Shown here one piece after another: positions 36,966-46,426 of a stretch of 64,000 nt of DNA. Origin of the DNA: RBG-16-34-14 sp963727535 (GTDB lineage Bacteria; Bacteroidota; Ignavibacteria; Ignavibacteriales; Ignavibacteriaceae); NCBI GenBank assembly GCA_963727535.1, contig CAVSGR010000006.1:682001-746000 (forward strand), read 5' to 3'. The notes under the pieces were generated by a model that was not told the origin of the DNA, made no database searches, and was given only the letters and a program-made list of their open reading frames with translations. The position numbers and the translations under genes were made by a program. The stretch's first letter is position 1. The number at the start of each line of letters is the position of its first letter.

Positions 36966-37607
36966 ATGGGAGATGGGTCTAACTTGGTTTTTGATGGTGA
37001 TTTGATCATTGAGACTTACGGTATAAATGCTACAGTGATGTACTCATCAGATAAGGTTGTAATAAATGGGGATGGGGTTGAAGATTTCAGAATTTTTGCT
37101 CCAAATGCAACGGCAGTTGAAGTGAATGGTAATTCGGTAAACTTTGTTAGAGATGGTAACTATGTGGAATCTAATATTACCACACATAGTTGGTCTGGTA
37201 ATATATATGTGTTAGATAATATTACTATCGATACAGGGGATACGCTTACTATCTCTCCGGGGTCTACAATCTTTTTCGCTGCAGGAACATCACTAATACT
37301 TAATGGGGTTTTAAATGCAGTTGGAACTGAAAATGAACGGATTACATTTACCTCGCAATCCGGTACTTCGGCTACTAGCTGGAACAATATTAAACTTAAT
37401 GGCTCTGGAGCATCAGGATCAAGTATAGAATATGCAAATATTAATTATGGAAACGGAGTTAAAGATAAAAATGTTCCGAACTTTACAATTTCTAATTGTA
37501 GTTTAACTGAAGATTATAAAGCGATTTATGCTTCGGGATCCACAGGTTTAATTCAAAGTAATTATATTACCAGCAGCAGCACAGGCCATGTTATATCAAA
37601 TGGCTAA
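36966..37607 (+). CDS. Beta-helix fragment of the decayed secreted protein
   Basis: A 213-residue open frame. TTHSWSGNIYVLDNITIDTG and DTLTISPGSTIFFAAGTSLI are the standard entry to right-handed parallel beta-helix surface proteins, followed by GVLNAVGTENERITFTSQ and SIEYANINYG repeats. The frame ends in STGHVISNG, where a shift moves reading to the next fragment at about 37600. It is part of the pseudogene 34629-38962. Confidence 0.6.
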   Translation: MGDGSNLVFDGDLIIETYGINATVMYSSDKVVINGDGVEDFRIFAPNATAVEVNGNSVNFVRDGNYVESNITTHSWSGNIYVLDNITIDTGDTLTISPGSTIFFAAGTSLILNGVLNAVGTENERITFTSQSGTSATSWNNIKLNGSGASGSSIEYANINYGNGVKDKNVPNFTISNCSLTEDYKAIYASGSTGLIQSNYITSSSTGHVISNG

Positions 37608-38550
37608 TTCTACTGTTGATTGCAGAAAGAATGTTGTCAGCAAATCAAACCACAGTGGGGTTGGGATATATTATGGCGGTGGTTCAAATGGAAATGTTTG
37701 GCAGAACGATGTAACTGGCTGTAACTGGGGGATTGGGGCAATATGGAGTTCTTCGCCTCATTTTAATAACACAGTAACTGAAAGCGACAACAGAAACAAC
37801 AGGATAACAAATTGTGATTATGGATTTATGGTTTACAACAATAGCTATCCTATTGTCAGCACCTTTGAGGCAAGTTACGGAAATAATAGCATTCATAGTA
37901 ATACTGTAGATGTGTCACTCAATATGTGGTATTCTACAAATTCAAGTTTAAATGCAATGGCAGTATATTGGAACAACGGTAATCCATCGAATGCTGTATT
38001 ACAGATTCATTCCGGTTCTCAACTTTATACTAATGCATATATATCTACAGATCCCTGGGCGGGTTATCCTCTTCCTAAGATAAATCAATCATCGCCAGGT
38101 TATGTAATGCAGCCATCTATATCATTAGGAGAAGTAACTGATTCTATTATGATTGGTATTGATTTACGTAATCAAAAAAAATTTGGTGAAGCTAGTGATT
38201 ATTTTTTATCTTATTTGTCAAGACATCCTGATGAACAACGGGCTTATGTAGAACTTTATAGTTGTGCTGATAGTGCAACCATTCCAAAAATAATCAATTT
38301 CTTCAAAGCATTGCCCAAACAAGCTGTAAAAGAACAAAGCCTGCTTCTTGGCTATTTATATCTTAAGCAAGGTAATGCTGATATAGCAAAAAAAATAAAT
38401 AATAACATTATCACAAAAAATCCTAACACATCTCTTTCAGAAAGAGCGATGATTAATAATGTCTACATAGCATTATATAATGAAAACAATCTTGAAAAAG
38501 CAGTAGAAATATTTAGAGAAGTATTGCAGCATCCATCACTTTCTACGTAA
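37588..38550 (+). CDS. Beta-helix and TPR-like fragment of the decayed secreted protein
   Basis: From about 37603 this frame continues the preceding fragment: NSTVDCRKNVVSKSNHSGVG, YYGGGSNGNVWQNDVTGC and further beta-helix rungs to about residue 160, then a helical TPR-like region (GIDLRNQKKFGEASDYFLSY, LLGYLYLKQGNADIAKKIN, NLEKAVEIFREVLQ). It stops at TAA 38548 within what should be continuous sequence, because the next codons (MELTDVKEAITSYANIL) carry on the same helical text in the same frame. Confidence 0.6.
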   Translation: MLYQMANSTVDCRKNVVSKSNHSGVGIYYGGGSNGNVWQNDVTGCNWGIGAIWSSSPHFNNTVTESDNRNNRITNCDYGFMVYNNSYPIVSTFEASYGNNSIHSNTVDVSLNMWYSTNSSLNAMAVYWNNGNPSNAVLQIHSGSQLYTNAYISTDPWAGYPLPKINQSSPGYVMQPSISLGEVTDSIMIGIDLRNQKKFGEASDYFLSYLSRHPDEQRAYVELYSCADSATIPKIINFFKALPKQAVKEQSLLLGYLYLKQGNADIAKKINNNIITKNPNTSLSERAMINNVYIALYNENNLEKAVEIFREVLQHPSLST

Positions 38551-38823
38551 ATGGAACTCACAGATGTTAAGGAAGCTATTACTTCCTATGCTAACATATT
38601 GGGAAAAGAACTTCCCAAAGCTTCATTTCTTCAGGATGAATTCCTGGCTGCTACCGAATCGTCAAAGGGATTTGAACTTCTGGGAAATTATCCAAACCCA
38701 TTCAATCCATCAACAACTATAGGATATTCTTTGCCATTTCAATCATCAATTGAATTAGTAATTTATGATATAATGGGAAGAGAAGTTAAGTCATTCAATA
38801 TTTCTTCTCAATCGGCAGAGTAA
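38551..38823 (+). CDS. Sorting-domain fragment of the decayed secreted protein
   Basis: A 90-residue frame: a last helix, then KGFELLGNYPNPFNPSTTIG and VIYDIMGREVKSFNISSQ, the front half of a type A T9SS sorting domain. A shift at 38821 hides the end, which reads on in another frame as ILWDGTNKNGNSVSSGIYLY and closes KTAKLMMLK at 38962. Confidence 0.55.
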   Translation: MELTDVKEAITSYANILGKELPKASFLQDEFLAATESSKGFELLGNYPNPFNPSTTIGYSLPFQSSIELVIYDIMGREVKSFNISSQSAE

Positions 38824-38994
38824 TCAAAATATATTTTGGGATGGGACAAATAAGAACGGGAATTCAGTTTCAAGTGGTATTTACTTATACAGGATAAGGA
38901 TAAAATCTCTTGAGAACAATGAAACATTTGTGAAAACAGCTAAACTAATGATGTTGAAATAAAAAGACTAAAGATGTCATCTTTCTCATTTAAG

Positions 38995-39028
38995 CCGGAG
39001 TTTCCATTAGGGAAATTTCGGTTTTTTT
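38995..39028 (+). terminator. Rho-independent terminator after the beta-helix pseudogene
   Basis: Arms CCGGAGTTTCC and GGAAATTTCGG pair with two G-T wobbles around a 5-nt loop and are followed by seven T. A short palindrome of the AAAGATGTCATCTTT type lies about 25 bp upstream. Confidence 0.7.
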
Positions 39029-39126
39029 CTCTTAATCTTATCCATTTATTAAGCAAGAATTTTGTTATATATTTAAGTCATACAATTTGACTTTTTAGGC
39101 TGTATTCATAAATTTTGTCTGCAAAG

Positions 39127-40227
39127 ATGACAGTAGAACAATTTAAAAAACAATACGGAATTATCGGAAATACAAAGGAGATTAACGACCTGATTGACAT
39201 TACAATGCAGGTTGCTAAATCCGATATATCTATTCTTGTTTATGGAGAAAGTGGAGTTGGTAAAGAAGTATTTGCACAGGCGATCCATGGATTCAGCAAC
39301 AGGGCAAATGAAAAATTGGTAACAGTAAATTGCGGCGCTATTCCCGAAGGTATACTAGAAAGTGAATTGTTCGGACATAAGAGAGGATCATTCACAGGAG
39401 CTACAGAAGGCAGGAAGGGTTATTTTGAAATTGCAGACGGCGGAACTTTATTCCTCGATGAGATTGCCGAGATGCCTTTAACTACCCAGGTAAAATTACT
39501 TAGAGTTATCGAGACAAAAGAATTTATGCGGCTCGGTGCTGAAACGGTTACTAAGGTAGATGTAAGAATAATTACAGCGACTAATAAAGATCTTCAGAGA
39601 GAAGTCGATGCAGGAAGATTCAGGGAAGATCTTTACTTTAGATTGAAAGCAGTAACTTTAACTCTTCCACCTTTAAGAAGAAGAAAAAGCGATATACCGG
39701 AACTTGCAAATTATTTTATTAATTCTTTTGCAGCAGCTAACAGGAGAAAGTCTCCAACACTTACTCCCGAAGCTTTGGAAGTACTTCAAAATTATTCCTG
39801 GCCGGGAAATATCCGTGAGTTGAAAAATACAGTTGAAACTGCAGTTGCACTTGATAAAGACGGTGTACTTAATGCTTCTGGCTTTGCTTCATTGTATGTC
39901 GAGCCTGAAGTCGAATTATCTAACCGGAATCTTCCTATTTTTCTTAAAAGATCTCCTGAAGAAGTTGACAGGGAATTAATGTACAGGGCTCTGTTTGAAA
40001 TAAAGAAAGACCTCATTGAGTTAAAAGATCTTTTCTACAACAGGCAGAATGAAATTTATAATGAAAGCAAACCTAATCCGCAGCAGGTTGTTCCTCTTGA
40101 TGATCTTGAAAAAGAGGCAATAAAGAATGCTCTTGATGCTACAAGAGGAAATAAGCGGACTGCTGCAAAGCTTCTCAAAATTAGCGAAAGAACACTCTAC
40201 CGGAAAATAAAGGAATATGAGATTTGA
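39127..40227 (+). CDS. Sigma-54-interacting transcriptional regulator without receiver domain
   Basis: A 366-residue activator made only of the AAA+ domain and a Fis-type DNA-binding end. Walker A is YGESGVGKEVF near residue 40, the sigma-54 contact loop is GSFTGATEG, Walker B is TLFLDEIAEM and the arginine region is FREDLYFRL. The C-terminus has NKRTAAKLLKISERTLYRKI. With no input domain at its start, it may be constitutively active or controlled by level or a partner. ATG 39127 is preferred to the TTG at 39115. It begins an operon with an LptE-like gene, overlapping its start. Confidence 0.9.
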   Translation: MTVEQFKKQYGIIGNTKEINDLIDITMQVAKSDISILVYGESGVGKEVFAQAIHGFSNRANEKLVTVNCGAIPEGILESELFGHKRGSFTGATEGRKGYFEIADGGTLFLDEIAEMPLTTQVKLLRVIETKEFMRLGAETVTKVDVRIITATNKDLQREVDAGRFREDLYFRLKAVTLTLPPLRRRKSDIPELANYFINSFAAANRRKSPTLTPEALEVLQNYSWPGNIRELKNTVETAVALDKDGVLNASGFASLYVEPEVELSNRNLPIFLKRSPEEVDRELMYRALFEIKKDLIELKDLFYNRQNEIYNESKPNPQQVVPLDDLEKEAIKNALDATRGNKRTAAKLLKISERTLYRKIKEYEI

Positions 40228-40790
40228 TTTTTAACAAAAACAGTGATTTTTGTAATCAATCAGCCTTTTTAAGGCACAAAAGCCTTTTTGCAGCGCTTAA
40301 CCTGCTGTTGTTTATAACCTTCAGCATGAGTAATATTAGATGTTGTATTTATTCGTTCACAGGAGCGGCGGTACCCTCGCACCTTAAGACAATTGCTGTC
40401 CCGGTTGCGGATGATAAAAGTGGTGCAGGAGAACCCGGTTTGAGAGAATTGCTCACAAATCAATTAACTCAAAAGCTCATTGATGATAATACATTTAATG
40501 TTACTGAACGAACAAATGCAGATGCTGTTCTTGAATGTACGATTACTTCTTTAAGTGATGCGCCGGCTGTAGTTACTGCAGGTGAAAGTGTAACCTCGCG
40601 AAGGATCACTATTTCGGTAAAAGTTATTTACCGGGATATGGTTCAAAAGAAAACTATTTACGATAAAAGTTTTTCTAACTATGGAGATTACTCACCAAGT
40701 GGAACTACCCAGGACAGGCAAGATGCAATTGACACAGCAATTGATTTAATCACTGAAGATATCGTGCTCGATACAGTTTCAGGATGGTGA
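40224..40790 (+). CDS. LptE-like LPS assembly lipoprotein
   Basis: A 188-residue protein starting at a TTG that overlaps the regulator stop by 4 bp. A hydrophobic leader (LFAALNLLLFITFSMSNIRC) precedes CCIYSFTGAAVPSHLKTIAV, the recognisable opening of the Bacteroidota LptE family. LptE sits with LptD in the outer membrane to insert LPS. The candidate lipidated Cys (in RCC) lacks a perfect lipobox. The rest (GLRELLTNQLTQKLIDDNTF, DAVLECTITSLSDAP, VKVIYRDMVQKKTIYDKSF) fits the family. Start choice uncertain. Confidence 0.75.
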   Translation: MIFNKNSDFCNQSAFLRHKSLFAALNLLLFITFSMSNIRCCIYSFTGAAVPSHLKTIAVPVADDKSGAGEPGLRELLTNQLTQKLIDDNTFNVTERTNADAVLECTITSLSDAPAVVTAGESVTSRRITISVKVIYRDMVQKKTIYDKSFSNYGDYSPSGTTQDRQDAIDTAIDLITEDIVLDTVSGW

Positions 40791-40819
40791 TATGTTAAAC
40801 AATCTCAGGATAAATAAAG

Positions 40820-42271
40820 ATGGATGATATAGTACTTGTTGGTTATTTTCTTTCCTTAGCTATATTATTTGTTTTTGGATGTCACGGTTTTATTATGATT
40901 TATTATCACAGGAAATATAAATCTGTAAAGCCAGCTTTTAAAAAAGAATACTCTCCTGATTCAAAAGTTACAATTCAATTGCCTCTTTACAATGAGCTTT
41001 ATGTTGTTGAAAGATTAATTAACGCAGTATGTGAAATAGATTATCCTAAAGAAAACCTTGAAATACAAATTCTCGATGATTCAACCGACGAAACGACAAA
41101 TATTGTTAAAAATGTTGTGGCAAGAAAGAAGTCTGAAGGTTTTGATATTAGCCATGTAAGACGGGGTTCCAGGAAAGGTTTTAAAGCAGGTGCCTTAAAA
41201 GAAGGATTGAAAATAGCCAAAGGAGAATACATTGCTATTTTTGATGCAGACTTTATTCCTCACAAAGACTTTCTCAAGGAAACTCTTCCTTTCTTTAGTA
41301 ATGACAAAATCGGAATGGTTCAAACAAGATGGGAACATATCAACGGGAATTATTCAATCTTAACAAGAGCACAGGCTCTTGCGCTCGATGGACATTTCGT
41401 TATTGAACAGTCTGTAAGAAACAAAGCCGGCTTCTTTATTAATTTTAATGGTACCGGCGGGATTTGGAAAAAGGAATGTATCGAAGATGCCGGAAACTGG
41501 CATGATGATACACTCACAGAAGATCTGGATTTAAGTTACAGGGCACAATTGAACGGATGGAAATTTGTTTTCCTTAAGGATTTTACTTCTCCGGCAGAGC
41601 TTCCTTCTGAAATTAATGCATTAAAGAATCAACAGTTCAGGTGGACAAAAGGTGCAATTGAAACTGCCAAGAAAATTCTTCCTTCTGTCTGGAGATCTAA
41701 AGTTCCATTAAGAGTTAAACTTCAGGCGACTTTTCATTTGACAAATAACATTGTATTTCCTTTCATACTTCTTGCGGCAATATTGAACGTTCCGCTTATC
41801 TTTATTAAGAATAGCGGTTCATATACAGCCTATTTTGCTATTCTTTCTTTGTTTGTTCTGGCATTTGTAAGTTCATTCTTATTTTATCTTTTCTCACAAA
41901 AAGATATAAGAACCGACTGGAGAAAGAAGATAGTCTTGTTTCCTATTTTTATGGCTGGAAGCATGGGATTTGCGGTTAATAATTCCCGTGCAGTTATTGA
42001 AGGCTTACTCAACAGGAAAAGTGAATTCGTAAGAACGCCTAAGTTTAAGGTTGTTAATAACGGCGATTCATGGATCGGTAAAAAATATATTTCTTCTAAA
42101 CTAGGTTTGTCTGTTGTGGTAGAAATAATAATGGCATTGTACTGTCTTGTCGGAATTGCCTCTTCAATTTACTTTACTGAGATAGCAGCCTTGCCTTTTC
42201 AGATTCTTTTCTTTACTGGTTTTTCTCTCGTTGCTTTTACGTCTATTAAACATGCTTACGTAAAACATTAA
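40820..42271 (+). CDS. Membrane glycosyltransferase family 2 (cellulose synthase-like)
   Basis: A 483-residue processive-type GT2. One membrane helix at the start is followed by the catalytic core: ILDDSTDETTNI (D1), FDADFIPHKDF (DxD), TEDLDLSYRAQLNGWKFVF (TED) and QQFRWTKGAIETAK (QxxRW). Three or more membrane helices follow (HLTNNIVFPFILLAAILNVP and others). It probably makes or extends a surface glycan; the polymer cannot be told. It ends 9 bp before the TPR gene, and the two may act together. Confidence 0.88.
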   Translation: MDDIVLVGYFLSLAILFVFGCHGFIMIYYHRKYKSVKPAFKKEYSPDSKVTIQLPLYNELYVVERLINAVCEIDYPKENLEIQILDDSTDETTNIVKNVVARKKSEGFDISHVRRGSRKGFKAGALKEGLKIAKGEYIAIFDADFIPHKDFLKETLPFFSNDKIGMVQTRWEHINGNYSILTRAQALALDGHFVIEQSVRNKAGFFINFNGTGGIWKKECIEDAGNWHDDTLTEDLDLSYRAQLNGWKFVFLKDFTSPAELPSEINALKNQQFRWTKGAIETAKKILPSVWRSKVPLRVKLQATFHLTNNIVFPFILLAAILNVPLIFIKNSGSYTAYFAILSLFVLAFVSSFLFYLFSQKDIRTDWRKKIVLFPIFMAGSMGFAVNNSRAVIEGLLNRKSEFVRTPKFKVVNNGDSWIGKKYISSKLGLSVVVEIIMALYCLVGIASSIYFTEIAALPFQILFFTGFSLVAFTSIKHAYVKH

Positions 42272-42279
42272 GGTAAAGT

Positions 42280-42950
42280 TTGTCAGTTAAATCCGATTCA
42301 TTATATAAGAATAAAATCAGGTTAGTATTCGAGTATAATAGAAAATCACCTCTTTTTGCCCGTATCGCAGATTGGGAACTTGAAAATAATAACCACGATT
42401 TAGCTATAGAAATTCTTGAAGAAGGTTTAAGAGAATCTCCCGATTTTCCTACTCCATATTTTATCCTTGGAAAAATTTATTCTTCTAAAGAAGAATACAG
42501 CAAAGCTTTAAAATGTTTTAAAAAGGGAAGCGAGCTCATCGGTTCTATCAAAACTTATGAGTTTTATCTGAGAGAATTAGAAAATCTGAGAAGAGTTAAA
42601 ACTCCTTTAGAAATGCGCGGCTTTGATACTCTTCATACAGAAATAAAAGAGATGAATTTTCAGATAGTGAAGATAAATCTGATTTTGAGGATAATCTTAA
42701 TGAGCTTGCCGAGAAAATTTCCCATGCAAAAATGCCGGCAATAGCTGATGAAAATAAGCAATCTGATTTTGAAGCAAAGGATTTTTCTGACAGCAGTCTT
42801 ATTGTATCTGAAACTTTAGCAAAGATTTATGTTGCACAGGGTGAGTTCCGGGAAGCAATAGCGGTTTATGAAAAGCTTAGTCAGAAGAACCCTGGGAAAG
42901 AAGAATATTTTTCTCAGAAAATAGCCGGGTTAAAGTCAAAATTATCGTAA
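42280..42950 (+). CDS. TPR protein, single frameshift
   Basis: Starts at TTG. Frame 1 (to 42744) carries TPR repeats: SPLFARIADWELENNNHDLA, AIEILEEGLRESPDFPTPYF and YFILGKIYSSKEEYSKALKC. After TEIKEM the frame loses its sense, while the next frame gives DEFSDSEDKSDFEDNLNE, then ETLAKIYVAQGEFREAIAVY and the stop at 42950. Adding one A in the AAAA run near 42645-42650 restores a 223-residue protein. Either this base is a sequence error or the gene is newly broken. The role is likely structural, as an adaptor linked to the glycosyltransferase before it. Confidence 0.75.
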
Positions 42951-42986
42951 ACAATTTGGGTTTACTTTTTCTTATCTTCATTATTA

Positions 42987-43601
42987 ATGAAAAATCTCCA
43001 ACCATCTAATAAGCTGCCTAGAAATTTTTATACAAGAAATGTAATCACCGTTGCAAAAGAGCTTCTTGGAAAAATCCTTGTTAAAAAAGAAGGAAAACAA
43101 TTATTATCCGGTCTGATTGTTGAGACAGAAGGTTACGATGGTGCAATGGATGAAGCTGCACATACTTTTATCGGCAGGACAAAAAGAAACGAAATTATGT
43201 TTAATGAAGGAGGATATTTTTATGTTTATTTTACTTATGGTTCTCATTTTTGCTGTAATGTTGTAACGGGAAAAAAGAATCACGGAGCGGCTGTTTTAAT
43301 ACGTGCTGTTGAACCTATAAGCGGAATTAAACAAATGGCTAAAAACAGGTTTGATAAAATTTTGATAAATGATAAAGAAAAAATAAATCTTACAAGCGGA
43401 CCCGGAAAGGTTTGTAAAGCTTTTAATATTAATAAAGATCATTACGGTTTAGATTTAACAGGAAGCCGGGTTTTTATTTTAGATAATTCCCGTATAAAAA
43501 AGAAAGATATTGTCATTACAAAAAGAATCGGTATAAAAAAGTCGGCTGATCTTCCGTGGCGCTTCTATATAAAAGATAATCCTTATGTAAGTAAAAGATA
43601 A
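42987..43601 (+). CDS. DNA-3-methyladenine glycosylase (AAG/MPG type)
   Basis: A 204-residue monofunctional glycosylase that removes 3-methyladenine and other alkylated purines. The family blocks are present: FYTRNVITVAKELLGKILVK, IVETEGYDGAMDEAAHTFIG (active-site Glu in ETEGY), FYVYFTYGSHFCCNVVTG and NLTSGPGKVCKAFNINKDHY. Length is normal for bacterial AAG enzymes. The heptosyltransferase-like gene begins directly after its TAA with no spacer. Confidence 0.93.
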   Translation: MKNLQPSNKLPRNFYTRNVITVAKELLGKILVKKEGKQLLSGLIVETEGYDGAMDEAAHTFIGRTKRNEIMFNEGGYFYVYFTYGSHFCCNVVTGKKNHGAAVLIRAVEPISGIKQMAKNRFDKILINDKEKINLTSGPGKVCKAFNINKDHYGLDLTGSRVFILDNSRIKKKDIVITKRIGIKKSADLPWRFYIKDNPYVSKR

Positions 43602-44672
43602 ATGTCTTCTGAAAAAAATATTAAACCCGAAAATTTACTTATTGTAAGAACCGACCGGATCGGGGACGTTATTCTTTCTTTACCTTTAGCTGGAATTATA
43701 AAGAAGCATTATCCTGAATGCAGAGTAACTTTTTTGGTAAGAGATTATACAAAAGAACTCGTGGAAAATCATCCTTATATAGATGAGGTTTTAATTCTTA
43801 AGGGAACTGATGGTAGAGTAAATCTTAAAGAAAATATTTCCGAAATCAAGAAATTTAATTTTGATTCTTCGATTATAGTTTATCCAACCTTTTCTACTTC
43901 TTTTGTCGTTTTTCTTTCAGGCATTAAATATCGTATTGGAACGGGGTACAGGTGGTATTCATTTTTGTTTAATGAAAAAATATATGAACACAGGAAATAT
44001 GCGGAAAGGCATGAACTCGAGTTCAATGTAAATCTCTTGAAGAAATTTAATATTGTTGAAAGTATCACTCCATCGAATGTGAAGTTTGATATTGCTATTA
44101 ATCCCAATAGTGATGAAAAAGTTAACGAAATTCTTCACAAGAATAATATTGATGGCAAAAAACCTATAATAATAATTCATCCGGGAAGTCTTGGCAGTTC
44201 TGTTGATTTGCCGATTAATAAATTCAAAGAATTAATCGATTTGATAATTAGCAAAACAGGTTTTCAGATTATCTTAACTGGAAGTAAGAATGAAAGAGAA
44301 CTTTGCGAAGAATTGATGATTAATGAGAAGGTTAAAAATTTTGCCGGTGAGTTTAGTTTATCTGAGTTAATTTCTCTTATTAATAAAGCCGAAATTTTTG
44401 TCTCAAATTCGACAGGACCTATCCATATTGCTGCAGCGCTTAATAAATACACAATTGGGTTTTATCCCATGTTTTTAGCCTGTTCTGCTAAGAGATGGGG
44501 ACCTTATACTACTAAAGCTATGGTATTTACCCCTGAAACCGAATGTGCTGATTGCAGCAGGGAACAATGTAAAAACCCCGATTGTATGAACAGTATTCAA
44601 ATGCCAAAGGTATTTGCGGAAATTGAAAAAATTCATAAGTTGATTACCAGCAATGAAGATAGAAATGTATGA
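43602..44672 (+). CDS. Glycosyltransferase family 9 (heptosyltransferase-like)
   Basis: A 356-residue GT9 protein: NLLIVRTDRIGDVILSLPLA at the start, PIIIIHPGSLGSSVDLPINK in the middle and FVSNSTGPIHIAAALNKYTI near the end are the classic ADP-heptose/LPS core transferase blocks. A Cys-rich tail (TECADCSREQCKNPDCMNS) is also common in the family and may bind a metal. It adds a sugar to a lipid-linked core on the cytoplasmic side. Its stop overlaps the DUF3108 start by 4 bp. Confidence 0.87.
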   Translation: MSSEKNIKPENLLIVRTDRIGDVILSLPLAGIIKKHYPECRVTFLVRDYTKELVENHPYIDEVLILKGTDGRVNLKENISEIKKFNFDSSIIVYPTFSTSFVVFLSGIKYRIGTGYRWYSFLFNEKIYEHRKYAERHELEFNVNLLKKFNIVESITPSNVKFDIAINPNSDEKVNEILHKNNIDGKKPIIIIHPGSLGSSVDLPINKFKELIDLIISKTGFQIILTGSKNERELCEELMINEKVKNFAGEFSLSELISLINKAEIFVSNSTGPIHIAAALNKYTIGFYPMFLACSAKRWGPYTTKAMVFTPETECADCSREQCKNPDCMNSIQMPKVFAEIEKIHKLITSNEDRNV

Positions 44673-45437
44673 ATAAATTTTTCCTGATATTGTTATTGTT
44701 TGCGGTTGTCCGTGCTGACGATAATTTCAGAAAACTTGAGAATAAAGCTTTTAAAGAAGGAGAAAAACTTTCCTTTAATGTTAATTATGGATTTGTTACC
44801 GCAGGCATTGCATCTATGGAAGTTGACGGCATAAGAAGAATTTCTGCGCGCGACTCTTACCATGTTTTATTCCGGGTAAATACAGTTCCAAGCTTTGACT
44901 GGATCTTTAAAGTGAGAGACAGGTATGAAACTTTTATAGATACTGAAGGACTTTTTCCCTGGCGGTTTGAACAACATATAAGGGAAGGGAACTACAGTAA
45001 AGATTTTTCCGCTTTCTTCGATCAGAGAAGAGGGAAAGCTAAAACAAGCGGAGGTCAATACGATATTCCTCCTTATGTTAATGATATACTCTCTGCATTT
45101 TATTTTGCAAGAACTCTCGATTACTCCAATATGAAAGTAAACGATATGGTTCTTACTTCATAATTTTTACAATGATAAAGTTTACGACCTTAATGTAAAG
45201 TATCTTGGTAAAGAGACAATATCAGTTACTGCAGGAACTTTTGATTGTATAGTTGTAGAGCCCCTTGTTCAGGAAGGAGGCTTGTTTAAAAGTGAAGGCA
45301 GCATTACTGTCTGGCTTTCCGATGATGATCTTAAACTTCCTGTTAAAGTAAAAACAAAAGTTGTTATTGGTTCCATAGATGCTGAGCTTACAAAGTATGA
45401 GGGACTTGCAGGGAAGTTAACCTCTAAGAGAAAGTAA
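44669..45437 (+). CDS. DUF3108 secreted protein, single frameshift
   Basis: Signal peptide (MNKFFLILLLFAVVRAD), then FKEGEKLSFNVNYGFVTAGI, SYHVLFRVNTVPSFDWIFKV and FEQHIREGNYSKDFSAFFDQ, which fit DUF3108. The frame stops at 45163 after DMVLTS, but the next frame continues NFYNDKVYDLNVKYLGKETI, AGTFDCIVVEPLVQEGGLFK and stops at 45437. Removing one T near 45157-45158 restores a protein of about 255 residues. DUF3108 proteins form beta-rich folds of unknown function in the envelope, often near LPS genes, as here. Confidence 0.8.
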
Positions 45438-45457
45438 AATTTTGAGTTATTTTTCTT

Positions 45458-46417
45458 ATGATAGACGAAAACAACGAAAATACTGAGCCCGAACATAAAA
45501 AAGGAATCAAGAATTATTTTGATGACCAGATTATAAGTACGCAAATATCACCAATAGCTGCTGCTTTTATCGGGCTTGTTGGAGGTTTCTTTCTTTACCA
45601 GGTTGTGGGCGGACTTATAACTTTAATTATTTTCGGTCTCGATGTAAAAAACGCTCCTGTTAATTCAATGCGGCTTATGACAATGGCGGGACAGATTCTT
45701 TTTATTCTTTTGCCTGCATTGTTATTCAGTAAAATGTTTTATAATAATATTCCGGCAATTTTCAGGATAAGGGTACCTCACTGGAAAGAGATACTACTTT
45801 TTGTAGCGGGAATTATAATTCTAACACCGCTTCTTCAAACTTATCTTTATTTACAGACTCATTTTATAAACTGGTTAGCCGATAATTCTTCTTTTATTGC
45901 TTCACTAAAAAAAACGGTTGATTCTCTTAACGATATGATGGAACAAGCTTACGGAAGCTTAATTTCTGCCAATACTCTTTTCGAACAGTTTTTTGTTGTC
46001 ATTATTGTTGCAATTGTTCCTGCAATCTGCGAAGAATCTATGTTCAGAGGATTCATACAACGGAGTTTCGAGTTTAAACTTAAGCCTTTCCATGCAGCAC
46101 TTATTACCGCAATTTTCTTTGGAATTTATCACTTTAATCCTTACGGAATTATTCCTTTAATCCTGCTTGGATTATATTTCGGTTTTGCCGCTTATATGAG
46201 TAATTCGATTATTATACCTATGATATTACATTTTCTAAATAATTTTGCTGCTGTAATTCTTTTTTTTACTATTGGTGATGAAGATTTAATTAAATCGGCG
46301 CCGGCTGCTGATACAAATATTTTATCTTACGTTATGACTCTTTTAGGATTGGCTGTTCTTTTTGGAGTCGTAGTGGTTTTAATCAAAAGATATTATTCAA
46401 AAGCCGAAGCCAGTTAG
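45458..46417 (+). CDS. CPBP family intramembrane metalloprotease
   Basis: A 319-residue protein with about eight membrane helices. The CPBP (Abi/Rce1) motifs are ordered CEESMFRGF (EExxxR) near residue 190, FFGIYHFNPYG (FxxxH) and HFLNNFAAV (HxxxN). These enzymes cut prenylated or other membrane substrates; the role in bacteria is often linked to peptide modification or envelope stress. It is 21 bp after the DUF3108 stop and ahead of a zinc-ribbon gene, with no marker for a specific substrate. Confidence 0.9.
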   Translation: MIDENNENTEPEHKKGIKNYFDDQIISTQISPIAAAFIGLVGGFFLYQVVGGLITLIIFGLDVKNAPVNSMRLMTMAGQILFILLPALLFSKMFYNNIPAIFRIRVPHWKEILLFVAGIIILTPLLQTYLYLQTHFINWLADNSSFIASLKKTVDSLNDMMEQAYGSLISANTLFEQFFVVIIVAIVPAICEESMFRGFIQRSFEFKLKPFHAALITAIFFGIYHFNPYGIIPLILLGLYFGFAAYMSNSIIIPMILHFLNNFAAVILFFTIGDEDLIKSAPAADTNILSYVMTLLGLAVLFGVVVVLIKRYYSKAEAS

Positions 46418-46426
46418 GAGATCATT

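Larger units (their letters stand above)
34629..38962 (+). pseudogene. Decayed large T9SS-secreted beta-helix/TPR protein gene
   Basis: GGGAGG is followed by a signal-peptide-like frame (CIKVLVIFLLFVALTFFANV), which then shifts into YKRLFYDPSDVATLQIRATR. Plus-strand fragments continue through 36960 with many stops and shifts. From 36966 the text is nearly continuous: parallel beta-helix repeats, a TPR-like region and a sorting domain ending KTAKLMMLK at 38962. Only about three breaks remain in this last 2 kb (near 37600, 38548 and 38821). The ancestor was a secreted protein of about 1,400 residues. Decay is much heavier in the 5' half. Confidence 0.75.
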
